From Geodermatophilus nigrescens (GTDB lineage Bacteria > Actinomycetota > Actinomycetes > Mycobacteriales > Geodermatophilaceae), in contig NZ_FQVX01000002.1 in NCBI RefSeq assembly GCF_900129495.1, positions 310,001 through 374,000 of the forward strand: DNA of 64,000 nucleotides, read 5' to 3'. This document shows, piece by piece, positions 8,328 through 17,391 of this stretch (within the stretch, counting starts at the first letter, position 1; every line of letters starts with the position of its first letter). A program made the translations under genes and the position numbers. The notes under the pieces are model-generated. The model made no database searches, was not told the DNA's origin, and saw only the letters and a program-made list of their open reading frames with translations.

Positions 8328-8441
8328 GGGTCCTCCTCGGTTCCGGGTGGGTCGCCGCCCATCCTGCCGCGCGCCACCCGGAGCGGCAGCCCCGGCGGCG
8401 AGCTGGTGACCGGCAGGTGTCGGCGTGGCAACATCGGTCGG

Positions 8442-8645
8442 GTGAGCGCGGTCGCCGACTGGGAGTACGCGCCGCTGCGGATCCCGCCGGGCACGTCCCG
8501 TTCCGCAGCGGCGACCATGCTGAGCCTCCAGGCCGACGTCGGCGGGTGGGAGCTCGCGCGCCTGCAGCTGCACGCCGACGGCACCCGCCAGGCCGTGCTG
8601 CGGCGCCGCGCGCGGCTGTCCTACCTGCCGATGCCGGTCACCTGA
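8442..8645 (+). CDS. DUF5703 family protein
   Basis: A 67-aa protein from GTG 8442. WEYAPLRIPPGTSRSAA and the later GGWELARLQLHADGTR fit the small actinobacterial DUF5703 family, whose function is not known. The length is normal. It ends 4 bp before the stop of the convergent quinone oxidoreductase. DUF5703 genes often sit near M20 peptidase and UppP genes in actinobacteria, as here within 4-6 kb. Confidence 0.8.
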   Translation: MSAVADWEYAPLRIPPGTSRSAAATMLSLQADVGGWELARLQLHADGTRQAVLRRRARLSYLPMPVT

Positions 8646-8649
8646 GCCC

Positions 8650-9615
8650 TCAGGGCACCAGCACCACCTTGCCGACCGTGCCGCGGGAGGCGATGGCGGC
8701 GAGCGCCCGCGGCGCCTCCTCCAGCGGCAGCACCTGCCCGATCAGCGGGTCGACGGCGCCCTCGCCGACGAGCCGCACCAGCTCGTCGTGCGCGCGGGCG
8801 ACGACCGCCGGGGCCCTCCGCCGGTACAGCGCCCAGTGCAGGCCGACGACGCTGTAGTTCTTGACCAGCGCGTGGTTGGCCGGCGCCTCGGGGATGCGGC
8901 CGCTGGTGAACCCGACGACCAGCAGCCGTCCCTCGAAGGCGATGCAGCGCCGCGACCGGTCGAACACGTCGCCGCCCACCGGGTCGTAGACGACGTCGGC
9001 GCCCGCGCCGCCGGTGAGCTCCTTGACCACCGCCACGAAGTCCTCGGCGGTGTAGTCGACCACGTGGTCGGCGCCGAGCTCGCGGCACACCTCGGCCTTG
9101 TGCGCGCCGCCCGCGGTGGCGATGACCGTGGCCCCGGCGGCCTTGCCGAGCTGGATCGCCGCGGACCCGACGCCGCCCGCGCCGGCGTGCACGAGGAGCA
9201 CCTCCCCCGGCTGCAGGTGCGCGCGGTGGTGCAGGCCGACGTGCCCCGTCTGGTAGGTGATCCACATCGCCGCGGCCTTCTCGTCCGACAGCGCGTCGGG
9301 CACCGGCAGGGCGTCGCGGGCGTCCATGAGCGCGTACTCCGCGAAGGCGCCCGGGCCGCCGGCCGGCGGTCCGATCACCCGCCGTCCGTCGTCGGTCTCC
9401 CCGCACAGCTCCATGCCCGCCGTGTACGGCAGCGGCGGGCGCTCCTGGTACCTCCCCTGCGCCATGAGGACGTCGGGGAAGTTCACGGCGGCGGCGCGGA
9501 CGCGGACCAGCAGCTGCCCCTCGCCCGGCACCGGCCGCTCGACGTCCTCCAGCCGCAGGACGTCGGCGGGCTCGCCGAGCTCGTGCACCCGCCAGGCGCG
9601 CATGCGCCCGGTCAC
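8650..9615 (-). CDS. NADPH:quinone oxidoreductase-type (zinc-independent MDR) enzyme
   Basis: A 321-aa medium-chain reductase. The N-terminal GroES-like domain includes AAAVNFPDVLMAQGRYQ, a quinone-oxidoreductase signature. The cofactor motif AGAGGVGSAAIQLGKAAG lies near residues 150-167. Catalytic and structural zinc cysteines are absent, as in the QOR subgroup. GTG 9615 overlaps the stop of the SDR gene (9612-9614), implying coupling; ATG 9603 (MRAWRVHELG) is an alternative start four codons in. The SDR-QOR pair suggests a shared carbonyl or acyl substrate, not identified. Confidence 0.88.
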   Translation of the reverse strand: MTGRMRAWRVHELGEPADVLRLEDVERPVPGEGQLLVRVRAAAVNFPDVLMAQGRYQERPPLPYTAGMELCGETDDGRRVIGPPAGGPGAFAEYALMDARDALPVPDALSDEKAAAMWITYQTGHVGLHHRAHLQPGEVLLVHAGAGGVGSAAIQLGKAAGATVIATAGGAHKAEVCRELGADHVVDYTAEDFVAVVKELTGGAGADVVYDPVGGDVFDRSRRCIAFEGRLLVVGFTSGRIPEAPANHALVKNYSVVGLHWALYRRRAPAVVARAHDELVRLVGEGAVDPLIGQVLPLEEAPRALAAIASRGTVGKVVLVP

Positions 9616-10418
9616 CGCATCGACGGCGGCCGGAGGGCCTCCGGGACGACGGCGGTCTCGCCGGTCGGCGTCTTGGCGCTGGGCACGCCCTTGAAGCGGT
9701 AGGGCACCGTGCCGACGCCGGGCTGGATGACGTAGGCGGCGCCGGGCTCGCCGTCGGTCCAGGCCATGACCATCGCGTCGGCGACCTCGGCGGCGGGGAT
9801 CACCGGGAAGCTCGCGGCCTCGAACTCGTGGCGGATGCGGTCGATGATCGCGGTGTCGGCGAAGCCGGGGCAGATCGCGGTGATGGTGATGCCGTCGCGG
9901 GTCAGCCGCGGCGCCATCGACCGGACGAAGGCGATCGCCCCGCCCTTGGCGACGCTGTAGCCGGGGTCGGTGGCCATGGGCGAGAGACCCGCGAGCGAGG
10001 CGGTCACCACGATGGCGCCGCCGCCGGCGCGCGCGATCGCCGGGCGGGCGGCCTGCACGCCGTAGACGACGCCGAACAGGTCGATCTCCACCACGCGCAT
10101 GAACTCGTCGAGGTCGAGGGCGTCGTCGCTCTTGGCCGCGGAGATGCCGGCGTTGAGGTAGGCGGCGTCGAGCCGGCCGTGCTCGGCCTCCACCTGCGCG
10201 ACGACGGCCTCGTTGGCCGCCCGGTCGGCGACGTCGAGGGCGACGAAGGACGCGCCCAGCTCCTGCGCCACCGCCCGGTTGCGCTCGGTGTCGAGATCGG
10301 CGGCGACGACGGTGACGCCGCGGTCGCGCAGCTTGGTCGTGAGGGCGCGGCCGAAGCCGCCGGTGCCCCCGGTGATCAGCGCGACGGAACCCGGGCCGGG
10401 AGGTGTGGGAGAGGTCAC
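9612..10418 (-). CDS. SDR-family oxidoreductase
   Basis: A 268-aa short-chain dehydrogenase/reductase. TGGTGGFG (residues 17-24) is the Gly-rich cofactor motif, YLNAGIS replaces the usual NNAG, and the active site shows Ser in TASLAGLS with Tyr/Lys in YSVAKGG. It ends with an about 30-residue extension past the usual core (FKGVPSAKTPTGETAVVPE). The stop overlaps the downstream quinone oxidoreductase by 4 bases. Substrate unknown. Confidence 0.88.
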   Translation of the reverse strand: MTSPTPPGPGSVALITGGTGGFGRALTTKLRDRGVTVVAADLDTERNRAVAQELGASFVALDVADRAANEAVVAQVEAEHGRLDAAYLNAGISAAKSDDALDLDEFMRVVEIDLFGVVYGVQAARPAIARAGGGAIVVTASLAGLSPMATDPGYSVAKGGAIAFVRSMAPRLTRDGITITAICPGFADTAIIDRIRHEFEAASFPVIPAAEVADAMVMAWTDGEPGAAYVIQPGVGTVPYRFKGVPSAKTPTGETAVVPEALRPPSMR

Positions 10419-10425
10419 CCCGGCA

Positions 10426-11160
10426 TCACACCATGCCCTCCCGGATGCCTCCTCCGACGCCTCCCGGGACGCCCGCCGGGAGCGCCAGCGCGCGGTCGAC
10501 GGCGGCGGTGACGTGCAGCCGGGCCGAGGGCAGCAGCGGCACCGGGGAGTCGTCGGGACCGAGCAGCAGCTCCAGCTCGGTGCAGCTCAGCGCGATGGCC
10601 TGCGCGCCGCGGTCGGCGAGCCGCGCCACCACCGCGCGCAGTTCGGCCCGGGTGCCGTCGGACAGCACGCCGCGGCACAGCTCGCCGAAGATCGCGGCGT
10701 CGACCCGCTCGACGTCGTCGTCCGGCGGGGTGAGCACGGTCAGCCCGTGCGCGGCCAGCCGGTCCCGGTAGAAGGGCTCGCGCACGGTGCCGGCGGCGCC
10801 GAGCAGGCCGACCACCGGCCCGGGGGCGGCGGCGGCCACCGCGTCGGCGATGTGCAGGAACGGGACGGTGAGCACGGCCTCCAGCGCCGGGGCCACCTTG
10901 TGCATGTAGTTCGTGCACAGCAGCACCAGGCCGGCGCCGGCCGCCTCCAGCGCCCGCGCCTCGGCGGCCAGCAGCGCCGCGGCGTCGTCCCAGCGGTCCT
11001 CCACCTGGCAGGCGCGCACGGCGCGGAAGTCGAGGCTGCGCACCAGCAGCGAAGCGCTGGCCAGGCCGCCGAGCCGGTCGCGGACCAGCTCGTTGGCCAC
11101 CCGGTAGTACAGCGCCGTCGACTCCCAGCTCATCCCGCCGAGCAGTCCGATCGTCCTCAT
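10426..11160 (-). CDS. Aspartate/glutamate racemase family protein
   Basis: A 244-aa cofactor-independent racemase of the aspartate/glutamate/hydantoin group. MRTIGLLGGMSWEST is the classic YgeA-type start. The two catalytic cysteines are in LLCTNYMHK and LSCTELELLLG, one in each pseudo-symmetric half. ATG 11160. It is divergent from a LysR regulator, with a palindrome between them, so it is probably that regulator's target. The racemised amino acid is not determined; aspartate or glutamate is likely. Confidence 0.88.
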   Translation of the reverse strand: MRTIGLLGGMSWESTALYYRVANELVRDRLGGLASASLLVRSLDFRAVRACQVEDRWDDAAALLAAEARALEAAGAGLVLLCTNYMHKVAPALEAVLTVPFLHIADAVAAAAPGPVVGLLGAAGTVREPFYRDRLAAHGLTVLTPPDDDVERVDAAIFGELCRGVLSDGTRAELRAVVARLADRGAQAIALSCTELELLLGPDDSPVPLLPSARLHVTAAVDRALALPAGVPGGVGGGIREGMV

Positions 11161-11218
11161 GCGCCCAGGCTGGCGGCCGGCGACCTCCCCCACCAGACCG
11201 CGGGATCGACCACCGGAC

Positions 11219-11233
11219 CCAAGCGCTGCTTGG
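11219..11233. promoter_or_regulatory. Palindromic operator between LysR and racemase genes
   Basis: CCAAGC-GCT-GCTTGG, perfect 6-bp arms around a 3-nt centre. It directly abuts ATG 11234 of the LysR gene and lies 59-73 bp before the racemase start, which fits LysR autoregulation and divergent control. Confidence 0.6.
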
Positions 11234-12115
11234 ATGTCGCCCGTGGACTCCCGCCGCCTGCTCGTCTTCCGCGAGGTCGCGCACGCCGGCTCCCTGTCCG
11301 GCGCCGCCCGGGCACTGGGCTGGACCCAGCCGGCGGTGAGCCAGCAGGTGAGGCGGCTGGAGGCCGAGACCGGCACGCCGCTCGTGGTGCGCGAGGGCCG
11401 CGGCGTGGCGCTCACCGAGGCCGGCCGGCGGCTGCTGCGGCACGCCGAGGCGATCGCCGACCGGCTGGCGGCCGCCGAGCAGGACATGGCCGCGCTCACC
11501 GGGCTGGCCGGCGGGACGGTGCGGATCGCCGCCTTCCCCACCGCGGCCGCGGTGCTCGTGCCGCCGGCGCTGGCCGCGCTGCGCGAACGGGCGCCCGCCC
11601 TGGAGGTGCACTTCGCCGAGTTCGAACCGCCGGAGGCCGAGGCCGCGGTGCGCGAGGGCGCCGCCGACCTCGCCGTCGTCTTCCGGCACGAGGACGACGG
11701 CGACGACGTCCCCGGCGACCTGCTGCGCGAGCCGCTCACCCGCCACCCGGTGCAGGCCGTCGTCCCGGCCGGGTCGCCGGTGCCGGCGTCACTGGCCGAC
11801 CTGCGGGAGGAGCCGTGGATCGCCGGCTGCGCGCGCTGCCGCCGGCACCTGCTGCGGTGCGCGCGGCGGGCCGGGTTCGCCCCCGACGTCCGGTTCGCCA
11901 CCGACGACCACGTGGTGGTGCAGCGGCTGGTCGCGCGCGGGCTCGGGGTGGCGCTGCTGCCGAGCTGGGCCCTGGCGGTCAGCGCGCAGCCGGGCGTGGC
12001 CGCCGTCGACCTCCCCGACGTCGACGGGCGGGTGGTGGAGACCCTGGTGCGGCCCGACGCCCGGCGGGTGCCCGCCGTGGCCGCGGCGCTGGAGGCGCTG
12101 CGGGCGGCCTGCTGA
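11234..12115 (+). CDS. LysR-family transcriptional regulator
   Basis: A 293-aa LTTR. The winged-helix DNA-binding region covers about residues 7-65 (VFREVAHAGSLSGAARALG, TQPAVSQQVRRLE), followed by the periplasmic-binding-like effector domain (PTAAAVLVPPALAAL, DLAVVFRHEDD). A Cys-rich spot, GCARCRRHLLRCAR, near residue 200 is unusual and might be redox- or metal-responsive. ATG 11234 touches a palindrome, leaving no room for a ribosome site, so GTG 11243 (DSRRLLVFREV) or a leaderless mRNA is possible. Likely controls the divergent racemase. Confidence 0.88.
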   Translation: MSPVDSRRLLVFREVAHAGSLSGAARALGWTQPAVSQQVRRLEAETGTPLVVREGRGVALTEAGRRLLRHAEAIADRLAAAEQDMAALTGLAGGTVRIAAFPTAAAVLVPPALAALRERAPALEVHFAEFEPPEAEAAVREGAADLAVVFRHEDDGDDVPGDLLREPLTRHPVQAVVPAGSPVPASLADLREEPWIAGCARCRRHLLRCARRAGFAPDVRFATDDHVVVQRLVARGLGVALLPSWALAVSAQPGVAAVDLPDVDGRVVETLVRPDARRVPAVAAALEALRAAC

Positions 12116-12118
12116 GGG

Positions 12119-13435
12119 TCAGGCGCCGCGCAGGAACCGGTCGAGCACCCGGACGCCGAAGCGCAGCGACTCCACCGGCACCCGCTCGTCGATGCCGTGG
12201 AAGAGCGAGGCGAAGTCGAGGTCGGCGGGCAGCCGCAGCGGGGAGAAGCCGAAGCAGCGCATGCCGAGGCGCTCGAAGCTCTTGGCGTCGGTGCCGCCGC
12301 TCATGGTGAACGGGACGGGGCGGGCGCCGTCGTCCTCGGCCTTGAGGGCGGAGACCATGAGGTCGACGAGCGGGCCGTCGAACGTCGTCTCCACGGCCTG
12401 GTCGTGGACGATCCACTCGCGCTGGATGCCCTCGCCGATCAGGCCCGCGAGCTGGCGCTCGAACTCCTCCTCCTGCCCGTGCAGGAAGCGGCCGTCGACG
12501 GTGGCGCTGGCGGTGCCGGGGATGACGTTGGTCTTGTAGCCGGCGTCGAGCATCGTGGGGTTGGCGGTGTTGCGCAGCGCCGCGCCGATCATCCGGCTGA
12601 TGCTGCCCAGCCGGGCGAGCGCCTCCTCCGGCTGGTCCGGGTCGATCTCGATGCCGTAGGCGTCCTCGACGGCGGCGAGGAACTGGCGCATCGGCGGCGT
12701 GAGCACGGTGGGCAGCCGGGTGGAGCCGAGCCGCGCGACGGCCTGGCACAGTCGAATGACGGCGTTGTCGTCGTGGACGAACGAGCCGTGCCCGGGCTTC
12801 CCGCCGGCGGTCAGCCGCATCCAGGCCAGGCCCTTCTCGGCGGTCTGGACGAGGTAGAGGCGCAGGTCGTCGCGGACGGTGATGGAGAACCCGCCGACCT
12901 CGCTGATCGCCTCGGTGCAGTCGGCGAACAGGTCGGGGTGCTCGTCGACCAGCCAGCGGGCGCCGAGCTTGCCGCCGGCCTCCTCGTCGGCGACGAAGGC
13001 GAGCACGATGTCGCGCGGCGGCCGCACGCCGGTGCGGGCCCAGTCGCGCACCAGCGCCAGGACCATCGCGTCCATGTCCTTCATGTCGACCGCACCCCGG
13101 CCCCAGACGTAGCCGTCGCGCTCCTCGCCGGAGAACGGGTGCACGCTCCACTCGGCCGGGTCGGCCGGGACGACGTCGAGGTGGCCGTGCACCAGCAGCG
13201 GCGGGCGGCTGCCGTCGGTCCCGGGGATGCGGGCGACCAGGCTGGCCCGCCCCCGCTCGGACTCCAGGATCTGCGAGCCGATGCCGACCTCGTCGAGCTT
13301 GCCCGCGACCCACTCCGCGGCCGCGCGCTCACCGGCGCTGGTCGAGGTGTCGCCGGTGTTGGTGGTGTCGATCCGGATCAGCTCGCCGAGCAGCTCGGCG
13401 ACCTCGGACTGCGCCTGCTCGGGTCCTCGCTCCAC
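12119..13435 (-). CDS. M20-family metallopeptidase
   Basis: A 438-aa cytosolic zinc hydrolase of the M20/M25/M40 group (aminoacylase, dipeptidase, succinyl-diaminopimelate desuccinylase type). Metal and catalytic motifs are present: VHGHLDVVPA, WGRGAVDMKDMD, FVADEEAGGKLGARW and the late His in GGTDAKSFERLG. The dimerisation insert lies in the middle. GTG 13435 (ERGPEQAQSEV) gives a standard start and follows a -10 (TAGGCT, 13445-13450) closely, so it may be leaderless. It converges with the LysR gene with only 3 bp between. Physiological substrate unknown. Confidence 0.9.
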   Translation of the reverse strand: MERGPEQAQSEVAELLGELIRIDTTNTGDTSTSAGERAAAEWVAGKLDEVGIGSQILESERGRASLVARIPGTDGSRPPLLVHGHLDVVPADPAEWSVHPFSGEERDGYVWGRGAVDMKDMDAMVLALVRDWARTGVRPPRDIVLAFVADEEAGGKLGARWLVDEHPDLFADCTEAISEVGGFSITVRDDLRLYLVQTAEKGLAWMRLTAGGKPGHGSFVHDDNAVIRLCQAVARLGSTRLPTVLTPPMRQFLAAVEDAYGIEIDPDQPEEALARLGSISRMIGAALRNTANPTMLDAGYKTNVIPGTASATVDGRFLHGQEEEFERQLAGLIGEGIQREWIVHDQAVETTFDGPLVDLMVSALKAEDDGARPVPFTMSGGTDAKSFERLGMRCFGFSPLRLPADLDFASLFHGIDERVPVESLRFGVRVLDRFLRGA

Positions 13436-13458
13436 CCGCGCGAGCCTACGGGCCCGGC

Positions 13459-13554
13459 TCAGCCGGCGAGCAGGTCGAACAGGGCGTCGCCGCCGAGCAC
13501 ACCCGCCGCCGCGCAGACGGCGTAGCCCGCCCACCACCACGCCCGGCGGGTCAC
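13459..13554 (-). CDS. 31-aa single-pass membrane peptide, translationally coupled
   Basis: A very short frame, GTG 13554 to stop at 13459: TRRAWWWAGYAVCAAAGVLG, then GDALFDLLAG. Two Arg at the N-terminus precede about 17 hydrophobic residues, a plausible single membrane span with cytosolic N-terminus. Its GTG overlaps the TGA of the upstream membrane protein by 4 bases, the coupling pattern used by genuine gene pairs in this window. No family recognised. Could be chance, hence moderate confidence. Confidence 0.5.
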   Translation of the reverse strand: MTRRAWWWAGYAVCAAAGVLGGDALFDLLAG

Positions 13555-14249
13555 CGGCCGGCCCCCTCGCCCAGGGTGGCGGCCTTCGCCGCGCGGAACT
13601 CGGCGTCGGTGAGCGCGCCGGAGGCGTGCAGGGCGGCGAGGCGCTCGAGCCGTCCGGTGAGGTCGCGGGGGTCGTCGCCGCCGGGCAGGTCGGGCTCGGC
13701 GCTTCCCCGGGACGGGCGGTGGTCCCGCAGGTGCGGGAAGGTCGTGACGACGGGCGGCGGCCCGGCCTGTGCGCGGCGGGTGCGGCGGGACCCGCGCCAG
13801 GCGCTCAGCAGGAGGAGCAGCGGCGCGGCGCCCATGAGCACGAAGACGACGCCGCAGATCAGGTAGCCGAGGCTGATGTCGCCGGCGCCCGCGGGCGGGT
13901 CGACGCCGTCGCGGAGGAACTGCCAGCCGAGGGTGAGGAACAGCGCCGGCCAGCCGAGCAGGACCGGGTTCGGCGCCTGCGCGCGCAGGGCCCCCCACCA
14001 GGTGCCGCCGAGGAACAGCGGCACGAGGACGAACAGCAGGCCGATCGTGGCGCCCGTGCCGTCGGGGCAGGGCTGGGCGGAGACGTACGGGCCGCCGTCG
14101 GCGCACGACCCGCCGACGGCGGTGACCGACCGCATGAGGCGCCAGAGCAGGGTGACCGCCGCGGCCCCGGCGGCGACGCCGACCCCGAGGACGACGGCCC
14201 CGGTGGCACGGCGCGCGGACCAGGTGGGCGGGGCGTCCGGCGGGGGCAC
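13551..14249 (-). CDS. Membrane protein with C-terminal SHOCT-like motif
   Basis: A 232-aa protein with four likely membrane segments (about 18-40, 68-90, 95-112 and 125-150), a Pro/Arg-rich cytosolic linker, and a C-terminal short helical motif, RLERLAALHASGALTDAEF, matching the SHOCT pattern (short C-terminal, oligomerisation-associated). Between segments 1 and 2 is an exposed loop with two Cys (GGSCADGG, SAQPCPDG) that could form a disulfide. GTGA overlap with the 31-aa peptide downstream. Function unknown. Confidence 0.75.
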   Translation of the reverse strand: MPPPDAPPTWSARRATGAVVLGVGVAAGAAAVTLLWRLMRSVTAVGGSCADGGPYVSAQPCPDGTGATIGLLFVLVPLFLGGTWWGALRAQAPNPVLLGWPALFLTLGWQFLRDGVDPPAGAGDISLGYLICGVVFVLMGAAPLLLLLSAWRGSRRTRRAQAGPPPVVTTFPHLRDHRPSRGSAEPDLPGGDDPRDLTGRLERLAALHASGALTDAEFRAAKAATLGEGAGR

Positions 14250-14361
14250 GGCGGGCAGGCTAGGGGCGTGGGCGTCCCCGCGGGAGGGGGTCCGGCCCCC
14301 GACACGACGGGGTGCCCCTGCGGGCGGTCGGGACCCGTCGGGTAGTCTCTGTCTCGCACTC

Positions 14362-14446
14362 GTCCGGGTGGCGGAATGGCAGACGCGCTAGCTTGAGGTG
14401 CTAGTGCCCTTTATCGGGCGTGGGGGTTCAAGTCCCCCCTCGGACA
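14362..14446 (+). tRNA. tRNA-Leu (GAG)
   Basis: An 85-nt class II tRNA. The acceptor stem GTCCGGG pairs with CTCGGAC (one G-U pair). The anticodon stem CTAGC/GCTAG encloses loop TTGAGGT with anticodon GAG. A long variable arm (GTGCCCTTTATCGGGCGT) is typical of tRNA-Leu, and the T-arm is GGGGG-TTCAAGT-CCCCC. The discriminator is A; CCA is not encoded. Its 3' end is followed by an integrase remnant. Confidence 0.95.
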
Positions 14447-14546
14447 CAGCATCGCCCCGGTGTTCCTGCAGGTCAGGAGCCCGGGGCGCTTCCATGTCCG
14501 AGGGCGGGAAGGCCCCGTGACACCGGCTTGACGCTCCGCGGTCCGG

Positions 14547-14666
14547 TCAGCCGTCGAGGGGCGCGACGGAGCGGTCGGCGGTTCCTCGCACCATGCCGGG
14601 GTGCACGTGCGGGTGGACCGTGAGCGTGATGGTGACGTCGGTGTGCCCGACACGCTCGGAGACGCC
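14547..14666 (-). pseudogene. C-terminal remnant of a tyrosine recombinase (integrase)
   Basis: Reading left from about 14666 to a stop at 14547, 39 codons give [19 protein letters not shown] followed by HPGMVRGTADRS. This resembles the C-terminal box of phage/ICE integrases (typically SERLGHSSVTITLDTYSHV, then PGMQREAAD). The catalytic Arg/His upstream are lost and the usual final Tyr (YSHV) is replaced, here VHPHV. Upstream sequence to about 14787 shows no intact frame and no other feature. It lies 100 bp from the 3' end of tRNA-Leu, the expected position for a tRNA-integrating element, so I read it as the scar of a lost element. Confidence 0.65.
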
Positions 14667-14787
14667 CTGACCGGCAGGGCGACTGCCACGCGCGTGACCT
14701 CTCGCTCGGCGTCGCGTCCCGGAACAGGTCGACGGCCACCGGCCGGCTGGCCCCGTCGTCACCGGCCGGGTCAGGCCGGAGGCCGTC

Positions 14788-17322
14788 TCACCGGACCGCC
14801 GAGCGGCCCGACGACGGAGGGACCTCCGCCACCGGTAGCCGAGGGGCGAGGAAGCGGGCGGTCCGGCTCCCCGGCGCGGCAGCCACCCGTTCCGGCGTGC
14901 CGGCGGCCACGATCCTGCCGCCCTGGTCACCGGCACCGGGCCCGAGGTCGATGACCCAGTCGGCGTCGGCGACGACGTCCATGTCGTGTTCCACCACCAC
15001 CACGGTGTTGCCCGCGTCGACGAGCTGGTGGAGCTGGCGCACCAGCAGCTCCACGTCAGCGGGGTGCAGCCCGGTGGTCGGCTCGTCGAGGACGTACAGC
15101 GTGTGCCCCCGCCGGGCCCGTTGCAGCTCGCTGGCCAGCTTCACCCGCTGCGCCTCGCCGCCGGACAGCTCCGTCGCCGGCTGTCCGAGGCGCAGGTAGC
15201 CCAGACCGACCTCCTGCAGCACGCGCAGGCTCCTGGCCACCGGCGCGAGGTCGGCGAGGAACTCCGTGGCCGCGTCGACGGTCAGGTCGAGCACCTCGGC
15301 GATGTTCTTGCCGCGGTGCGTGACCTCCAGCGTCTCGGGGTCGTACCGCGCACCGTGGCAGGTCGGGCAGGGCGAGTACGTCCCGGGGAGGAAGAGCAGC
15401 TCCACGGTCACGAAGCCCTCGCCCTGGCACGTGGGGCAGCGCCCCTCGGCCACGTTGAAGGAGAACCGCCCGGCGCCGTAGCCGCGCCTGCGGGCCTCCT
15501 CGGTGGCCGCGAAGAGCTTGCGCACCGCGTCGAAGAGCCCGGTGTAGGTGGCCAGGTTGGACCGGGGGGTCCGGCCGATGGCCCTCTGGTCGACGCGCAC
15601 CAGACGGTCGACGGCCGCGGGCCCCTCGACCTGCACCGTCACCCCCGCGGTGTCCTGGACGAGCTCGTCCGCATCGGCGGTCGGGTCGTTCCCGGCGTCG
15701 TCGGCGCCGTCCCCGGCCGTCGCGGGGAAGCCGAGCCGCCGGGAGACGACGTCGGCCAGCACCTGGCTGACCAGCGTCGACTTGCCCGAGCCGGAGACGC
15801 CGGTGACCGCGGTGAGGACCCCGAGCGGGAACCCCGCCTCGACGTCGCGCAGGTTGTGCCGGTCGATGCCACCCAGCCGCAGGTGCCCCGTGGGCTGCCG
15901 TCGCGGCCGCCCGACCGGCGGCTCCCGGTCGACGAGGAAGCGCCGGGTCACCGAGGTCTCGACGTGGGACAGGCCGGCGACGGGCCCGCTGTACAGGACG
16001 CGGCCGCCCTGCTCCCCTGCCAGCGGCCCGACGTCGACGATCCAGTCGGCGCGGCGGGCCAGCGCCATGTCGTGCTCGATGACGAACAGCGAGTTGCCGG
16101 CCGCGACCAGCTGGTCCAGGACCTCCAGCAGCGGTTCGGCGTCGGCCGGGTGCAGCCCCGCGGACGGCTCGTCCAGGACGTACACCACGCCGAACAGCCC
16201 CGACCGCAGCTGGGTCGCGATCCGCAGCCGTTGCAGCTCGCCCGGTGACAGGGTCGGGGTCGTGCGGTCCAGGCTGAGGTAGCCGAGGCCCAACGTGGTG
16301 AGGACCTCGATCCGGCCGAGGAGGTCCGCCGTGATCCGCGCCGCGACGTCGGTCGCCTGCGGTGCCCGGCGGAGCGTCTCGACGAGCGCGGTCAGCGGCA
16401 GGGCGGCCAGTTCGGCGATGTTGCGGCCACCGACGGTGACGGCCAGGGACTCGGGCCGCAGCCGGCTGCCCGAGCAGACCGGGCAGGTCGACGTCTGCAC
16501 GAACCGCAGGACCCGCTGCCGGATGGTCGCGCTCTTGGTGGTGGCCAGGGTGTGCAGCACGTAGGCCCGTGCGCCGGTGTACCGGCCCTGGTAGTCGCGC
16601 TGGATCTGACCCACCCCGCGGACGGGGCGCACGGTGACCTCCGGCTGCTCGTCGGTGAACAGGATCCAGTCGCGCTCGGCTCGCGGCAGGTCCCGCCACG
16701 GCCGGTCGATGTCGTGGCCGAGCTCGACCAGGATGTCGCGCAGGTTCTTGCCGTGCCAGGCCCCCGGCCAGGCGGCGATCGCGCCGTCCCGGATGCTGAG
16801 CGATGCGTCGGGGACCAGGCTGTCCTCGGTCACCAGGTGCACCCTGCCCAGACCGGAGCACTCGGGGCAGGCGCCCGCGGCGGTGTTGGGCGAGAAGGCG
16901 TCGGAGTCCAGCCGGCCGGTCGACCCCGGCGGGTGGGTGCCGGCGCGCGAGAACAGCATCCGCAGCGAGTTGGACAGCGTCGTCACGGTGCCGACGGTCG
17001 ACCGGCTGCTGGGAGTGCCCCGGCTCTGCTGCAGCGCCACCGCCGGCGGCAGTCCGGTGATCTCGTCGACGGCGGGTGCGCCGACCTGGTGGATGAGCCG
17101 CCGGGCGTACGGGGCCACGGACTCGAGGTACCGGCGTTGCGCCTCCGCGTAGATCGTGCCGAAGGCCAACGAGGACTTCCCGGATCCGGAGACGCCGGTG
17201 AAGACGACCAGGGCGTCCCGCGGCACGGAGACGTCGACGTCGCGCAGGTTGTGCTCGCGGGCGCCGCGCACCCGGACGAACGGGTCCGTCGGCGAGGACG
17301 CGCGGCCCGGTTCGTCGATCAC
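14788..17322 (-). CDS. Short-form UvrA paralogue (UvrA2/DrrC-like ABC ATPase)
   Basis: An 844-aa UvrA-family double ABC ATPase. First Walker A GVSGSGKS is at 43-50; the second GVSGSGKST lies near 520. ABC signatures are [12 protein letters not shown] and [12 protein letters not shown]. Zn-binding pairs CPECSG, CPVCSG, CPTCQG and CPTCHG are present. It is about 100 residues shorter than UvrA1 and appears to lack the UvrB-interaction insert, the mark of UvrA2/DrrC-type paralogues linked to tolerance of DNA-intercalating drugs. GTG 17322. Not the housekeeping uvrA. It sits next to the tRNA/integrase scar, so acquisition by transfer is possible. Confidence 0.88.
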   Translation of the reverse strand: MIDEPGRASSPTDPFVRVRGAREHNLRDVDVSVPRDALVVFTGVSGSGKSSLAFGTIYAEAQRRYLESVAPYARRLIHQVGAPAVDEITGLPPAVALQQSRGTPSSRSTVGTVTTLSNSLRMLFSRAGTHPPGSTGRLDSDAFSPNTAAGACPECSGLGRVHLVTEDSLVPDASLSIRDGAIAAWPGAWHGKNLRDILVELGHDIDRPWRDLPRAERDWILFTDEQPEVTVRPVRGVGQIQRDYQGRYTGARAYVLHTLATTKSATIRQRVLRFVQTSTCPVCSGSRLRPESLAVTVGGRNIAELAALPLTALVETLRRAPQATDVAARITADLLGRIEVLTTLGLGYLSLDRTTPTLSPGELQRLRIATQLRSGLFGVVYVLDEPSAGLHPADAEPLLEVLDQLVAAGNSLFVIEHDMALARRADWIVDVGPLAGEQGGRVLYSGPVAGLSHVETSVTRRFLVDREPPVGRPRRQPTGHLRLGGIDRHNLRDVEAGFPLGVLTAVTGVSGSGKSTLVSQVLADVVSRRLGFPATAGDGADDAGNDPTADADELVQDTAGVTVQVEGPAAVDRLVRVDQRAIGRTPRSNLATYTGLFDAVRKLFAATEEARRRGYGAGRFSFNVAEGRCPTCQGEGFVTVELLFLPGTYSPCPTCHGARYDPETLEVTHRGKNIAEVLDLTVDAATEFLADLAPVARSLRVLQEVGLGYLRLGQPATELSGGEAQRVKLASELQRARRGHTLYVLDEPTTGLHPADVELLVRQLHQLVDAGNTVVVVEHDMDVVADADWVIDLGPGAGDQGGRIVAAGTPERVAAAPGSRTARFLAPRLPVAEVPPSSGRSAVR

Positions 17323-17391
17323 GGCTCCAGCCTGACCTCCGCCCGGGCGGGAGAGGCACGCGGGGCACCCACCCGGCCGGGCCGGCCGGCG

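Noticed and set aside
8417..8439. Another RecA-NDp-like box (GTGTCGGCG) before the DUF5703 gene
   Set aside because: At the required 8-nt spacing the -10 reads TCGGTC, not TANNNT.
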